From: Clostridiales bacterium UBA3758 | GTDB lineage: Bacteria; Bacillota; Clostridia; Oscillospirales; Oscillospiraceae | Assembly (NCBI GenBank): GCA_002371675.1 | Contig: DFGE01000026.1 | Coordinates: 20,581 to 68,970, forward strand | Length of the DNA: 48,390 nucleotides | Reading direction: 5' to 3' | In this document: one piece after another, positions 1 to 7,456 of the stretch | How the letters are laid out: every line of letters starts with the position of its first letter | Numbering within the stretch: the first letter of the stretch is position 1 | Translations under genes and position numbers: made by a program | Notes under the pieces: generated by a model | What the model was told of the DNA's origin: nothing | The model's database searches: none | What the model saw: only the letters and a program-made list of their open reading frames with translations

Positions 1-1000
1 GCCCCTACGACGGAAACGAACGGCCCTGCGCCCACCCGTAGGGGACGGCGTCCTCGACGTCCCGCGGATACGCACCCGAACTCACGGCCTTACAGCCGTA
101 GGGGCCGACGCCCCCGGCGGCCCGTTTGTCCAACCTTCCTCCATGTCTGCGGGCGGCCGAGGGCGGCCGCCCCTGCGACGAAAACGAACGGCTTCGCACC
201 ACCCCGTAGGGGACGGCGTCCTCGACGTCCCGCAGATTCGCACCCAAACCCACGGCCTTACAGCCGTAGGGGCCGGCGTCCTCGACGTCCCGCAGATCCG
301 CACCCGCCCCACGGCTTCGCACCATCCCGTAGGGGAGGGGCTTGCCCCTCCCGCGGTTTACGCACCACGCCCGATATTTGCACCATCCCGTAGGGGACGG
401 CGTCCTCGACGTCCCGCAGATCCGCACCCGCCTCACGGCTTCGCACCATCCCGTAGGGGAGGGGCTTGCCCCTCCCGCGGTTTACGCACCACGCCCTATA
501 TTTGCACCACCCCGCAGGGGACGGCGTCCTCGGCGTCCCGCTTGCCTTCCCCTTGAGGGGAAGGTGCCCCAGTGCGTACACTGGGGCGGATGAGGTGTCT
601 CCCGTCCCCGCACCTGCGTTCGTCCGTCTCCGTAGGGGAGGGGCTTGCCCCTCCCGCGGTTTACGCACCACGCCCGATATTTGCACTATCCGGTAGGGGC
701 CGACGCCCCCGGCGGCCCGTTTGTCCGACATTCTACCATGTCCGCGGGCGGCCGGGGGCGGCCGCCCCTACGACGAAAACGAACGGCCTGGCGCCCACCT
801 GTAGGGGACGGCGTCCTCGACGTCCCGTAGATTCGCACCCACCTCACGGCCTCACACCCGTAGGGGCCGATGCCCCCGGCGGCGCGTTTGTCCGACATTC
901 TACCATGTCCGCGGGCGGCCGAGGGCGGCCGCCCCTACGACGAAATCGAACGGCCCGGCGCCCACCCGTAGGGGCCGACGCCCCCGGCGGCGCGTGAGGG
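1..1000. repeat. REP-like hairpin cluster 1
   Basis: About 16 complete hairpin units plus one partial unit at the left edge, spaced by roughly 20-35 nt. Each core begins GTAGGGG and ends CCCG (or the reverse complement) but carries one of several stems: ACGGCGTCCTCGACGT, AGGGGCTTGCCCCT, CCGACGCCCCCGGCGG or a CGGCCGCCC type. Spacers repeat too, for example a variant with TTTACGCACCACGCCCG. Forward CCGACG units are regularly followed about 24 nt later by an inverted CGGCCG unit (from 98, 697 and 861), which resembles paired REP (BIME) organisation. Stop codons are rare in the repeats, so long open frames here are artefacts. No gene is supported in this stretch. Confidence 0.85.
541..686. repeat. 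146-bp segment shared with REP cluster 2 (copy 1)
   Basis: This segment is nearly identical (one mismatch seen by eye) to 5519-5664. It contains two small hairpins (CTTCCCCTTGAGGGGAAGG and CCCCAGTGCGTACACTGGGG), a linker, and one GTAGGGGAGGGG-type REP. It replaces the normal short spacer between two REP units, so it behaves as a composite module inside the cluster. Confidence 0.85.
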
Positions 1001-1063
1001 CGGTCACGCACATACCCCCCTGTTTCGCCGCAGTGAATTTTCCACGAAAATGTTAATTTGAAC

Positions 1064-1092
1064 TTGACAAAACTAAAATCTCGTTGTAAGAT
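1064..1092 (+). promoter_or_regulatory. Consensus promoter of the 1128 gene
   Basis: TTGACA (1064-1069), a 17-nt spacer, and TAAGAT (1087-1092). It lies in a short AT-rich island between the GC-rich REP cluster and the gene. Confidence 0.8.
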
Positions 1093-1115
1093 AGTATTTA
1101 AGAAATACTATCTTA
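1087..1115. promoter_or_regulatory. Perfect 13-bp dyad over the -10 box (operator)
   Basis: TAAGATAGTATTT (1087-1099) and AAATACTATCTTA (1103-1115) are exact inverted repeats separated by 3 nt. The left arm contains the -10 hexamer and the right arm covers the expected transcription start. This is the geometry of a repressor operator. A 5' leader hairpin is the alternative. Confidence 0.65.
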
Positions 1116-1127
1116 TGGGGAGATCCT

Positions 1128-1793
1128 ATGAACAATTCCAAACGCAGACCGGGCTTTATGCTGTACTACAAGGACTTCGAGGGGATCGAGGAATTCAGCG
1201 TCGAGGAATGCGGCATGCTGATGCTTGCGATCCTGGAATACGCGACGACGGGGGAGTCGCCGTCCTTCAGCGACCGCGGCATGCGGCAGCTCTGGCGCAG
1301 GATTCGCGAGACGCTCGACCGCGACGGGGAGCGCTACGCCGAAAAATGCGAGGCCAACCGCCTGCGCGGACAATACAAGGCCTATATCGACCGCACAGAC
1401 GCGCCTGTGAGCTTTGAGCAATGGCGGAGGGCGCAGCTTGCAGACGCGGCGGATCGGGCGGACAGCACGGCTCCGGCTTCCTCTGCCTGTCAGGACAAGG
1501 CGAACAGCCCGGGCGAGGGCACGCCTGCGCAAGCGGACGCAAGCGAACGCTTCCCTGCTCTGGCGGACGCCAGCCAACTCCAAGCCCAAGCCCAACAACA
1601 AACACAGTCTCAACTCCAACCCGAAGGCCCGCAGCGGCCCGCCCAGCCGCAGGCGAAGCCAAATGAGGAAGAAGATTTTGCCGCGCTCCTGAAGAGCGTC
1701 AGGGAGGACGCGCGTCGGATTGCCTGCGCCAAAGCGGCGCAAAAATCCGCCGCGCCGCCCGGACGCTCTTACAGGCAATCCAGGCGCGGCTGA
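1128..1793 (+). CDS. Phage-like DUF6291-type hypothetical protein
   Basis: A 221-aa protein whose N-terminal 90 residues (RPGFMLYYKDF..., ...MLMLAILEYATTGESPSF..., ...YAEKCEANRLRGQYKAY) resemble the N-terminal domain of DUF6291-type proteins. These are common in prophages and conjugative elements of Firmicutes and often lie beside replication genes. The rest (about 100-200) is low complexity, rich in Gln, Ala and Pro, and ends in a basic tail. The start is ATG 1128 after GGGGAGATCCT, 13 nt downstream of the dyad operator. The gene stands alone, with repeats on both sides and no other phage gene nearby, so it is probably a relic cargo gene or a small independent element. Family assignment is from motif memory; the function is unknown. 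Confidence 0.55.
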   Translation: MNNSKRRPGFMLYYKDFEGIEEFSVEECGMLMLAILEYATTGESPSFSDRGMRQLWRRIRETLDRDGERYAEKCEANRLRGQYKAYIDRTDAPVSFEQWRRAQLADAADRADSTAPASSACQDKANSPGEGTPAQADASERFPALADASQLQAQAQQQTQSQLQPEGPQRPAQPQAKPNEEEDFAALLKSVREDARRIACAKAAQKSAAPPGRSYRQSRRG

Positions 1794-1815
1794 AAGAGAG
1801 AAGGATTGTTATATC

Positions 1816-1976
1816 AGACTGTAGACAAACCTATGCGGCCAAGCTTGGACACGCATGGGGGGATTGTGAAGGGGGGAGGGTATGCCCCCCTTCACGTTCA
1901 ATCCTTGCCAAAATGGGAACTTTTTCGGGAGTTTCCATTTTGGCGATTCAAGCTGTCGACACTTTGTCGACAGCTT
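1816..1976 (+). repeat. 160-bp composite palindromic repeat, copy A
   Basis: It holds three consecutive palindromes: one around GTGAAGGGGGG...CCCCCCTTCAC, one around CCAAAATGGGAA...TTTCCATTTTGG, and AAGCTGTCGAC...GTCGACAGCTT. The whole unit recurs in inverted orientation at 35661-35820 with only scattered differences. The stretch 1794-2128 otherwise holds one GC hairpin and no gene. Confidence 0.85.
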
Positions 1977-2023
1977 GTTATATTCTTTGCTTGTCCGCAC
2001 AGGCTGCGCACATACATAAAATG

Positions 2024-2061
2024 CTCCGGCGGAGACGCGCCTCTGTGCGCCTTCGCCGGAG
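2024..2061 (-). terminator. Hairpin downstream of the M20 operon
   Basis: CTCCGGCG (2024-2031) pairs with CGCCGGAG (2054-2061), with an inner GCGC/GCGC stem. Read on the minus strand it is followed by CATTTTATG, a weak T tract. It probably terminates the 5044-2129 operon. Confidence 0.4.
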
Positions 2062-2128
2062 AGGGTCAGAATATTCGCTTTGTCCCGCGACAAGCCGTCC
2101 CCTGCGGCGGGCAGGGCGCGCGCGGCGA

Positions 2129-3568
2129 TCACGCGTTTCTGCGGATGACGGCCTTGTAGAAATCCACCGCGCCGGGCAGGGAGAAGACGTCGATATTCTC
2201 GTTGAGGCCGTGCATGCCCTTCATCTGCGCCGGGCCGTAGATCACGGGGGAGAAGCGGATACAGGCGTCGCAGATCTCCTGATAGAAGCGCGCGTCCGTG
2301 CCGCCGGTCATGACATAGGGGCAGGTCGGCAGCTCCGGGAAGACCTCGTGCACGACGCTCTCGACCAGGGCGTAGGCCTCGCTGTCGATGCGCACGGGCT
2401 CGCAGGCGTCGTAGGCGCGCAGGACCTCCACCTCAAGGCCGTGCTTAGCCGCAAGGCGGCGGATCACGGCGTTGCTCGCCTCCATGCCCTGATGCGGGAT
2501 ATAGCGCAGGTTGAGCGTGAGCGTGGCCTCCTGGGGAAGCACGTTGGCGGCGTCCGAGCCGGACTGCATCGTGAAGGCCACGGTGGTGCGCAGCAGGGCG
2601 CCCGCCTGGTTGGAGATCTTCGGAAGGAGCTTGCGCAGCAGCGGCGCGAAGAGCCAGAGATTGCCGAAGAGCCAGCGGAAATAGAAGGGGCCGTAGGGCG
2701 AGAGGGTCTTGAACATGGCCTTGACCTCCGGCTCGAAGGAGACGAGCATGGGGTCATGCCGCTCGAGCTCCTGCACAAAGGCCGCCAGGCGCGCGATGGG
2801 GGAGCCCTTCGGGGGATAGCTCGAATGCCCGCCGCCGGATCTGGCCGAAACGCGCAGGTTGCCCATGCCCTTTTCCAGTACGCCGATCATCGCGTAATAG
2901 CCCTTCACGCCGCCGATCGGCTCCCGCACGATGGCGCCGCCCTCATCGCACACGAGGAAGGGCTTCACGCCGCGGCGTTTGAGCTCGGCGACGAGCTTGG
3001 GGCAGCCGTCCCCGCCGACCTCCTCGGTGCAGGAGGAGGAGAGGTAGACGTCCTGCTCGGGGACATAGCCCGCCTGCAGCAGCTCCTCAACGGCCTGGAA
3101 GAAGGCCATGACGGAGCACTTGGTATCCGCGCTGCCGCGGCCCCAGACCTTGCCGTCGGCGATCTCGCCGGAGAAGGGCGGATGCAGCCATTCGCCCTCC
3201 GCGGGGACGACGTCCTGATGGCTCATGAGCACCAGCGGCCTGTCCGCGTGCCTGCCCTTCCAAAAGAAGAGCAGATTCCCGTCGATCTCGGTCTTTTCGA
3301 GTTTCTCATGCACCAGCGGGAAGAGCGCCTCGAGCTCCCGGTGGAAGGCGAGGAACTTTTCGCGCTGCTCGCGGTCGGGGTAGGACACGGTTTCGCAGCG
3401 CACCATGCGCGAGAGCTTTTCGGCGTAGACCGCCTCGCGCTGCGGCTCGCGTTTCGCCTCCCAGCGGGAGACCTTCGCGCCGCCGAGCAGTGTGCGGAGG
3501 AGGGAGACGAGCAGCAGCGCCGCGAGCAGACCCAGCGCCGCAAGCAGCAGGATCCCGATCAGCTTCAT
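2129..3568 (-). CDS. M20-family metallopeptidase, membrane-anchored
   Basis: A 479-aa zinc-dependent amidohydrolase/peptidase of the M20 family, closest in layout to the PM20D1/carboxypeptidase branch. Residues 3-27 form an N-terminal hydrophobic anchor. Metal and catalytic residues are visible: H117 and D119 (SHQDVVPAEG), D148 (WGRGSADTK), the E182-E183 pair (CTEEVGGDG), D208 and a late H453 (GMHGLNEN). The dimerisation domain lies between about residues 230 and 350. The start ATG overlaps the stop of the upstream membrane gene by 4 nt, so translation is probably coupled. It is the last gene of a three-gene unit with two membrane proteins, which suggests it hydrolyses a small peptide or N-acyl amino acid handled by them. 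Substrate unknown. Confidence 0.9.
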   Translation of the reverse strand: MKLIGILLLAALGLLAALLLVSLLRTLLGGAKVSRWEAKREPQREAVYAEKLSRMVRCETVSYPDREQREKFLAFHRELEALFPLVHEKLEKTEIDGNLLFFWKGRHADRPLVLMSHQDVVPAEGEWLHPPFSGEIADGKVWGRGSADTKCSVMAFFQAVEELLQAGYVPEQDVYLSSSCTEEVGGDGCPKLVAELKRRGVKPFLVCDEGGAIVREPIGGVKGYYAMIGVLEKGMGNLRVSARSGGGHSSYPPKGSPIARLAAFVQELERHDPMLVSFEPEVKAMFKTLSPYGPFYFRWLFGNLWLFAPLLRKLLPKISNQAGALLRTTVAFTMQSGSDAANVLPQEATLTLNLRYIPHQGMEASNAVIRRLAAKHGLEVEVLRAYDACEPVRIDSEAYALVESVVHEVFPELPTCPYVMTGGTDARFYQEICDACIRFSPVIYGPAQMKGMHGLNENIDVFSLPGAVDFYKAVIRRNA

Positions 3569-4263
3569 TTCAGCGCCTCCTGTTCCCTCTGCTCCCTGCG
3601 GTAACAGAGCCAGGCGAGGCCGATGGCCACCGCGCCGCTGGGGATAATCATGAAGCTCGTCGAGCCCGTAAGCGAGGGGACGAGCGTGAACAGCAGCGCC
3701 ATCAGCAGCAGCGGCACCGCGGCGATCCTGAGGTTGCCGCGGTAGTACTTGCAGGCCATGGCCCCGAAGAGCGCGGGCACCACGTTGTCAAAGGCCGGCT
3801 GCAGAGTGGGCGACTGCAGGAAGGGCTGCAGCGGGATCAGCAGCAGCACGCCCAGCGCCAGCACCAGGATCGTCACCAGCGAGGAGACGGCGATGGAGAG
3901 CGTGGAGATGATCTCGTTCTCCGGCGTGCCGGACTTCACGCCCACGATATCGCGCGCGGTGACGGCGCAGGGAATTTTCATGTTGATGAGGTTGCCGGTG
4001 ATGAAGGCGAGGTAGGTGCCGCCCGCGCCGAGCATCGGCACGTAAATGAGGTATTCCGCCACGCAGCTGACGAAATACACCAGTCCAATGCTCAGAAAGC
4101 CCTTGAGGAAGGCGCCGAGGTCGGGCGGGGCCTGCAGGTAAGCGCCGATCAGGAAGGGCGCGCCGAGGAGAAGCGCGAGCGTGATGACGACGGAGATGCG
4201 GCCGAGGCGGTGCGTGCGCTCGAGATAGCTCTCGTAGATGCGCTGTTTGTTCTGTTCGTTCAT
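3565..4263 (-). CDS. Unnamed integral membrane protein
   Basis: A 232-aa protein with about five to six hydrophobic segments (near residues 22-42, 50-72, 78-95, 120-145, 165-195 and 205-222). A short polar N-terminus and a charged C-terminal tail flank them. I do not recognise the family with certainty. It has a good ribosome site (AAAGGAGG, 9 nt before ATG 4263). It sits between a DUF5058 protein and an M20 peptidase, starting 13 nt after the former and overlapping the latter by 4 nt. Inference: it may be one half of a two-subunit transporter with the DUF5058 protein. Confidence 0.8.
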   Translation of the reverse strand: MNEQNKQRIYESYLERTHRLGRISVVITLALLLGAPFLIGAYLQAPPDLGAFLKGFLSIGLVYFVSCVAEYLIYVPMLGAGGTYLAFITGNLINMKIPCAVTARDIVGVKSGTPENEIISTLSIAVSSLVTILVLALGVLLLIPLQPFLQSPTLQPAFDNVVPALFGAMACKYYRGNLRIAAVPLLLMALLFTLVPSLTGSTSFMIIPSGAVAIGLAWLCYRREQREQEALK

Positions 4264-4276
4264 GCTGCCGCCTCCT

Positions 4277-5044
4277 TTACATCAGCTTGCCGAGGAAGAT
4301 CGCGGCGCTCATGGCCGCGAGCATGCTCCCGGCGATGGAGAAGCTCTCCACCCAGTCGGCCTTGCCCTTTTCCTTGATGAGCAGAAAGACTGCCATGGCC
4401 GCCGCGCCGACGAGCGCCACCGCGAGCGGCAGCCAGCTCCCGGCGAAGGAGAAGAGCCCCCCGCCGGAGACGAAAGTGCCGATATAGCTGCCGATGTAGG
4501 CCGAGACGAGGCCGATGAACATGGCGGTCATGGCGCGGTCCCCGAAGCCGGCGAGCGCGGAGGGCCTGCCGTCCTTTTTGACGGCGCCGCCGCTGAGCCG
4601 GCGGGTGTAGCTCTTGCAGTTGAAAAGGCTGAAGACCATGCCCCAGATGATGCACACGCTCATCAGCAGCGCGATGGTGGAGAAGGCGGTGGCGGTCATG
4701 GAGGAGGCCGAGAGCCCCGGCAGACCGGCGGCCTCCGCGGCAGCCTCCGCAACCTGGGTCTCGTAGTGCAGCGCCCCGATCACCGACAGGCGCAGCCAGG
4801 GCCAGGGCGTGCCGAGGCTGCCGGAGAGCGCAATGACGCCCAGCAGGATGCCGACGCTGGGCAGCACGGCGAAGGTAGCGCTCGAGACGATGGCGCGGCG
4901 CATTTTCGCCGTATCCATGCCGACGGCCTTGCCGGCCCGCCAGGCGCGCACGGCGAACACCACGCACATCACGGCCACGAAGAGGATGACCGCGCCGCAG
5001 ATGAGGTAGAGCATGCCGCTGTTGAGCTGAGAGAGAATGTTCAT
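4277..5044 (-). CDS. DUF5058 family membrane protein
   Basis: A 255-aa protein with about six or seven membrane segments. It matches the DUF5058 family as I know it: ...VILFVAVMCVVFAVRAWRAG, ...PSVGILLGVIALSG, ...PWPWLRLSVIGALHYE, and a central ...MSVCIIWGMVFSLF. ATG 5044 was chosen over longer frames because AAAGGAG lies 7 nt upstream and the protein then begins just before the first membrane helix. It is the first gene of the unit DUF5058-membrane protein-M20 peptidase. Family function is uncharacterised; the neighbours suggest transport of a peptide-like substrate. No convincing promoter was seen upstream. Confidence 0.85.
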   Translation of the reverse strand: MNILSQLNSGMLYLICGAVILFVAVMCVVFAVRAWRAGKAVGMDTAKMRRAIVSSATFAVLPSVGILLGVIALSGSLGTPWPWLRLSVIGALHYETQVAEAAAEAAGLPGLSASSMTATAFSTIALLMSVCIIWGMVFSLFNCKSYTRRLSGGAVKKDGRPSALAGFGDRAMTAMFIGLVSAYIGSYIGTFVSGGGLFSFAGSWLPLAVALVGAAAMAVFLLIKEKGKADWVESFSIAGSMLAAMSAAIFLGKLM

Positions 5045-5179
5045 GGCTTCGCTCCTTTCCGATCTTAAAGGATTGTCGCGGGAAGGGGAATGCGGAGGAA
5101 ACATGCAGAAAAGGGAAGTGCGGAAACAGCGCAGCGCGTGCAGGTGCAGCAAAGCGGAGAAACGGGAAATGAATGCTTA

Positions 5180-5341
5180 TACTACTTTCAAATAGAAATC
5201 TTTAAAGTCTTGCGGCCAGAATTGTGCCATACTTCGTTGAAGCCCTTGCAAATATATCTCCATTATTCGCTGCGGTCTTCGCCTCGTCTGGCGCAATTCT
5301 GCCTCGCAATCCTTTTTAAAGCTTCTTATTTGAAAGTAGTA
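5180..5341. repeat. 162-bp long-hairpin element with 15-bp terminal inverted repeats
   Basis: The ends are exact inverted repeats, TACTACTTTCAAATA (5180-5194) and TATTTGAAAGTAGTA (5327-5341). Internally CAGAATTGTGCCA pairs with TGGCGCAATTCTG, so almost the whole element can fold into one long imperfect hairpin. No open frame is evident. It looks like a non-autonomous MITE or a structured RNA element. Its AT content differs sharply from the adjoining REP cluster. Confidence 0.7.
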
Positions 5342-5431
5342 TTATACTGCGCAAGCTGTATTTTATTCCAGTATACCCCCCGCCCCGCGCGTTTTCAACC
5401 GTCCCGGCCGAAAAAGAATGCGGAATTTGCC

Positions 5432-6456
5432 GTAGGGGACGGCGTCCTCGACGTCCCGCGGATACGCACCCAAACCCTCGGCCTCACACCCGTAGGGGAC
5501 GGCGTCCTCGACGTCCCGCTTGCCTTCCCCTTGAGGGGAAGGTGCCCCAGTGCGTACACTGGGGCGGATGAGGTGTCTCCCGTCTCCGCACCTGCGTTCG
5601 TCCGTCTCCGTAGGGGAGGGGCTTGCCCCTCCCGCGGTTTACGCACCACGCCCGATATTTGCACAATCCCGCAGGGGACGGCGTCCTCGACGTCCCGCGG
5701 ATACGCACCCACCTCACGGCTTCGCACCATCCCGTAGGGGAGGGGCTTGCCCCTCCCGCGGTTTACGCACCACGCCCGATATTTGCACTATCCCGTAGGG
5801 GCCGACGCCCCCGGCGGCCCGTTTCTCCAACCTTCCTCCATGTCCGCGGACGGCCGAGGGCGGCCGCCCCTACGACGGAAACGAACGACCTTTCACAATC
5901 CCGTAGGGGACGGCGCCCCCGACGTCCCGCAGATCCGCACCCACCTCACGGCTTCGCACCATCCCGTAGGGGAGGGGCTTGCCCCTCCCGCGGTTTACGC
6001 ACCACGCCCGATATATGCACAATCCCGTAGGGGCCGACGCCCCCGGCGGCCCGTTTGTCCAACCATCATCCATGTCCGCGGGCGGCCGAGGGCGGCCGCC
6101 CCTACGACGGAAACGAACGGCCTTTCACAATCCCGTACGGGACGGCGTCCCCGTCGTCCCGCGGATTCGCACCCACCTCACGGCTTCGCACCATCCCGTA
6201 GGGGAGGGGCTTGCCCCTCCCGCGGTTTACGCACCACGCCCGATATTTGCACTATCCCGTAGGGGCCGACGCCCCCGGCGGCCCGTTTGCCCGACATTCT
6301 ACCATGTCCGCGGGCGGCCGAGGGCGGCCGCCCCTACGATGAAAACGAACGGCCTTTCACTATCCCGTAGGGGACGGCGTCCTCGACGTCCCGCAGATTC
6401 GCACCGCGTCCGATATTCCGCACCCACCCGCAGGGGCGGCTGTCATCCGGCCGCCG
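5432..6456. repeat. REP-like hairpin cluster 2
   Basis: About 17 hairpin units with the same GTAGGGG head, the same CCCG tail and the same stem variants as cluster 1. Three forward CCGACG/inverted CGGCCG pairs begin at about 5797, 6027 and 6259. The last unit (near 6430) is a GGCGGCTGTCATCC variant. Together with the hairpin element this fills the 1.5 kb between the DUF5058 operon and uppP; no gene is supported in it. Apparent frames running into uppP exist because the repeats lack stops. Confidence 0.85.
5519..5664. repeat. 146-bp segment shared with REP cluster 1 (copy 2)
   Basis: Same module as 541-686, in the same orientation and the same relative place between an ACGGCG-type and an AGGGGC-type REP. 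One substitution was seen. Confidence 0.85.
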
Positions 6457-6518
6457 TATGTCCCGCACCCGGTCACATGCAATACGGAAATGCCGGTCGG
6501 GGCTTGGATTTCCGCCTC

Positions 6519-6547
6519 TTGTCAGGGGGCGGAAATTGTGTTACAAT
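6519..6547 (+). promoter_or_regulatory. uppP promoter with flanking dyad
   Basis: TTGTCA (6519-6524), a 17-nt spacer and TACAAT (6542-6547). The -35 box sits in the loop of an exact 9-bp inverted repeat, ATTTCCGCC (6508-6516) and GGCGGAAAT (6528-6536), so a regulator bound there would block RNA polymerase. Confidence 0.65.
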
Positions 6548-6578
6548 GCTCTGTACGATCAAAATGGGGGTGTATGCC

Positions 6579-7406
6579 ATGAGTTATTGGAGCGCGATCC
6601 TGATGGGCATTGTGCAGGGGCTGACCGAGTTTCTGCCGCTGTCCAGCTCCGGGCATCTGACGATCCTTGACAATCTCTTCGGCCTCAACCTCATGGAGGA
6701 GGGGCACGCGCTGTTCTTTGTGCTGCTGCATATCGGCACGCTGCTGTCCATCCTCATCGCCTATTGGGAGGACATCTCGCGCATCATCCTCGAGAGCCTC
6801 ACGCTGCTCGGCCTCTCCGCCGGCCCCAAACAGAGCCGCTATCCCGCGGCGCGCGTGGGTCTGATGCTGCTGATCTCCACGCTGCCGCTTTTCCTGCTGC
6901 TGCCCCTGCGGCGGCAGATCAACGCCCTCGCAGAGAACAACTACTTTGTCGCTATCTCGCTGATCCTCACCGGCTGCATGCTGGTGCTGATCGGCAAGAT
7001 GACCGAGGGAAAGAAAATCGGCTCGACGATGACGGTCTTCGACGCGCTGCTCATCGGCATCTGCCAGCTTGTCTCCGCGCTGCCGGGCATCTCCCGCGTG
7101 GGCACCACGCTCACGGCCGGGGTGTCCCTCGGGCTGCGCAAGGAGTTTGCCGCGAACTACGCCCTGCTGCTCTCGATCCCCGCGCTCCTCGGCTCGCAGC
7201 TTCTCGGCCTCGTTGACGCGCTCAACGCCGGTGTGGAGCTCGGCGCGGTGCCGATGTACCTCGCAGGGATGGCCACGGCCATGCTCGTCGGCCTCGGGGC
7301 GATCATGCTGCTGCGCCTGGCCGCCAAGCGCGGCAAATTCGGCGGCTTCGCCTATTACTGCTGGGTCGCCGGCGTCCTCACGATCATACTCACGCTGATC
7401 TTCTGA
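6579..7406 (+). CDS. uppP: Undecaprenyl-diphosphatase UppP/BacA
   Basis: A 275-aa integral membrane phosphatase that recycles undecaprenyl pyrophosphate to the monophosphate lipid carrier for cell-wall synthesis; family members also confer bacitracin tolerance. Seen directly: the family signature GIVQGLTEFLPLSSSGH near the N-terminus with its catalytic Glu/Ser region, the second motif ALPGISRVGTTLT (about residues 165-177), and eight or so hydrophobic segments. Length is normal for the family. ATG 6579 was chosen because it begins the conserved N-terminus, has GGGGG 8 nt upstream, and lies downstream of a good promoter. The open frame extends far upstream only because the REP repeats contain no stops. 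Confidence 0.95.
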   Translation: MSYWSAILMGIVQGLTEFLPLSSSGHLTILDNLFGLNLMEEGHALFFVLLHIGTLLSILIAYWEDISRIILESLTLLGLSAGPKQSRYPAARVGLMLLISTLPLFLLLPLRRQINALAENNYFVAISLILTGCMLVLIGKMTEGKKIGSTMTVFDALLIGICQLVSALPGISRVGTTLTAGVSLGLRKEFAANYALLLSIPALLGSQLLGLVDALNAGVELGAVPMYLAGMATAMLVGLGAIMLLRLAAKRGKFGGFAYYCWVAGVLTIILTLIF

Positions 7407-7456
7407 TCCGGCGTTTCTCCATCATTTTGTGATTATTGGCTCGGAAAGGAATTGTC

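Noticed and set aside
5..1000. Overlapping open frames in REP cluster 1 on both strands
   Set aside because: Their translations merely repeat the hairpin units (for example VGDGVLDVP); they lack ribosome sites and exist because the repeats contain few stops. The same applies to the frames at 5090-6480.
1806..2159. Small open frames on both strands over the repeat at 1816-1976
   Set aside because: They consist of the palindromic repeat and flanking hairpin and have no family resemblance.
1..6456. CRISPR-like look of the two repeat clusters
   Set aside because: The repeats are hairpins of several types and both orientations, the spacers themselves recur, and no cas gene is present.
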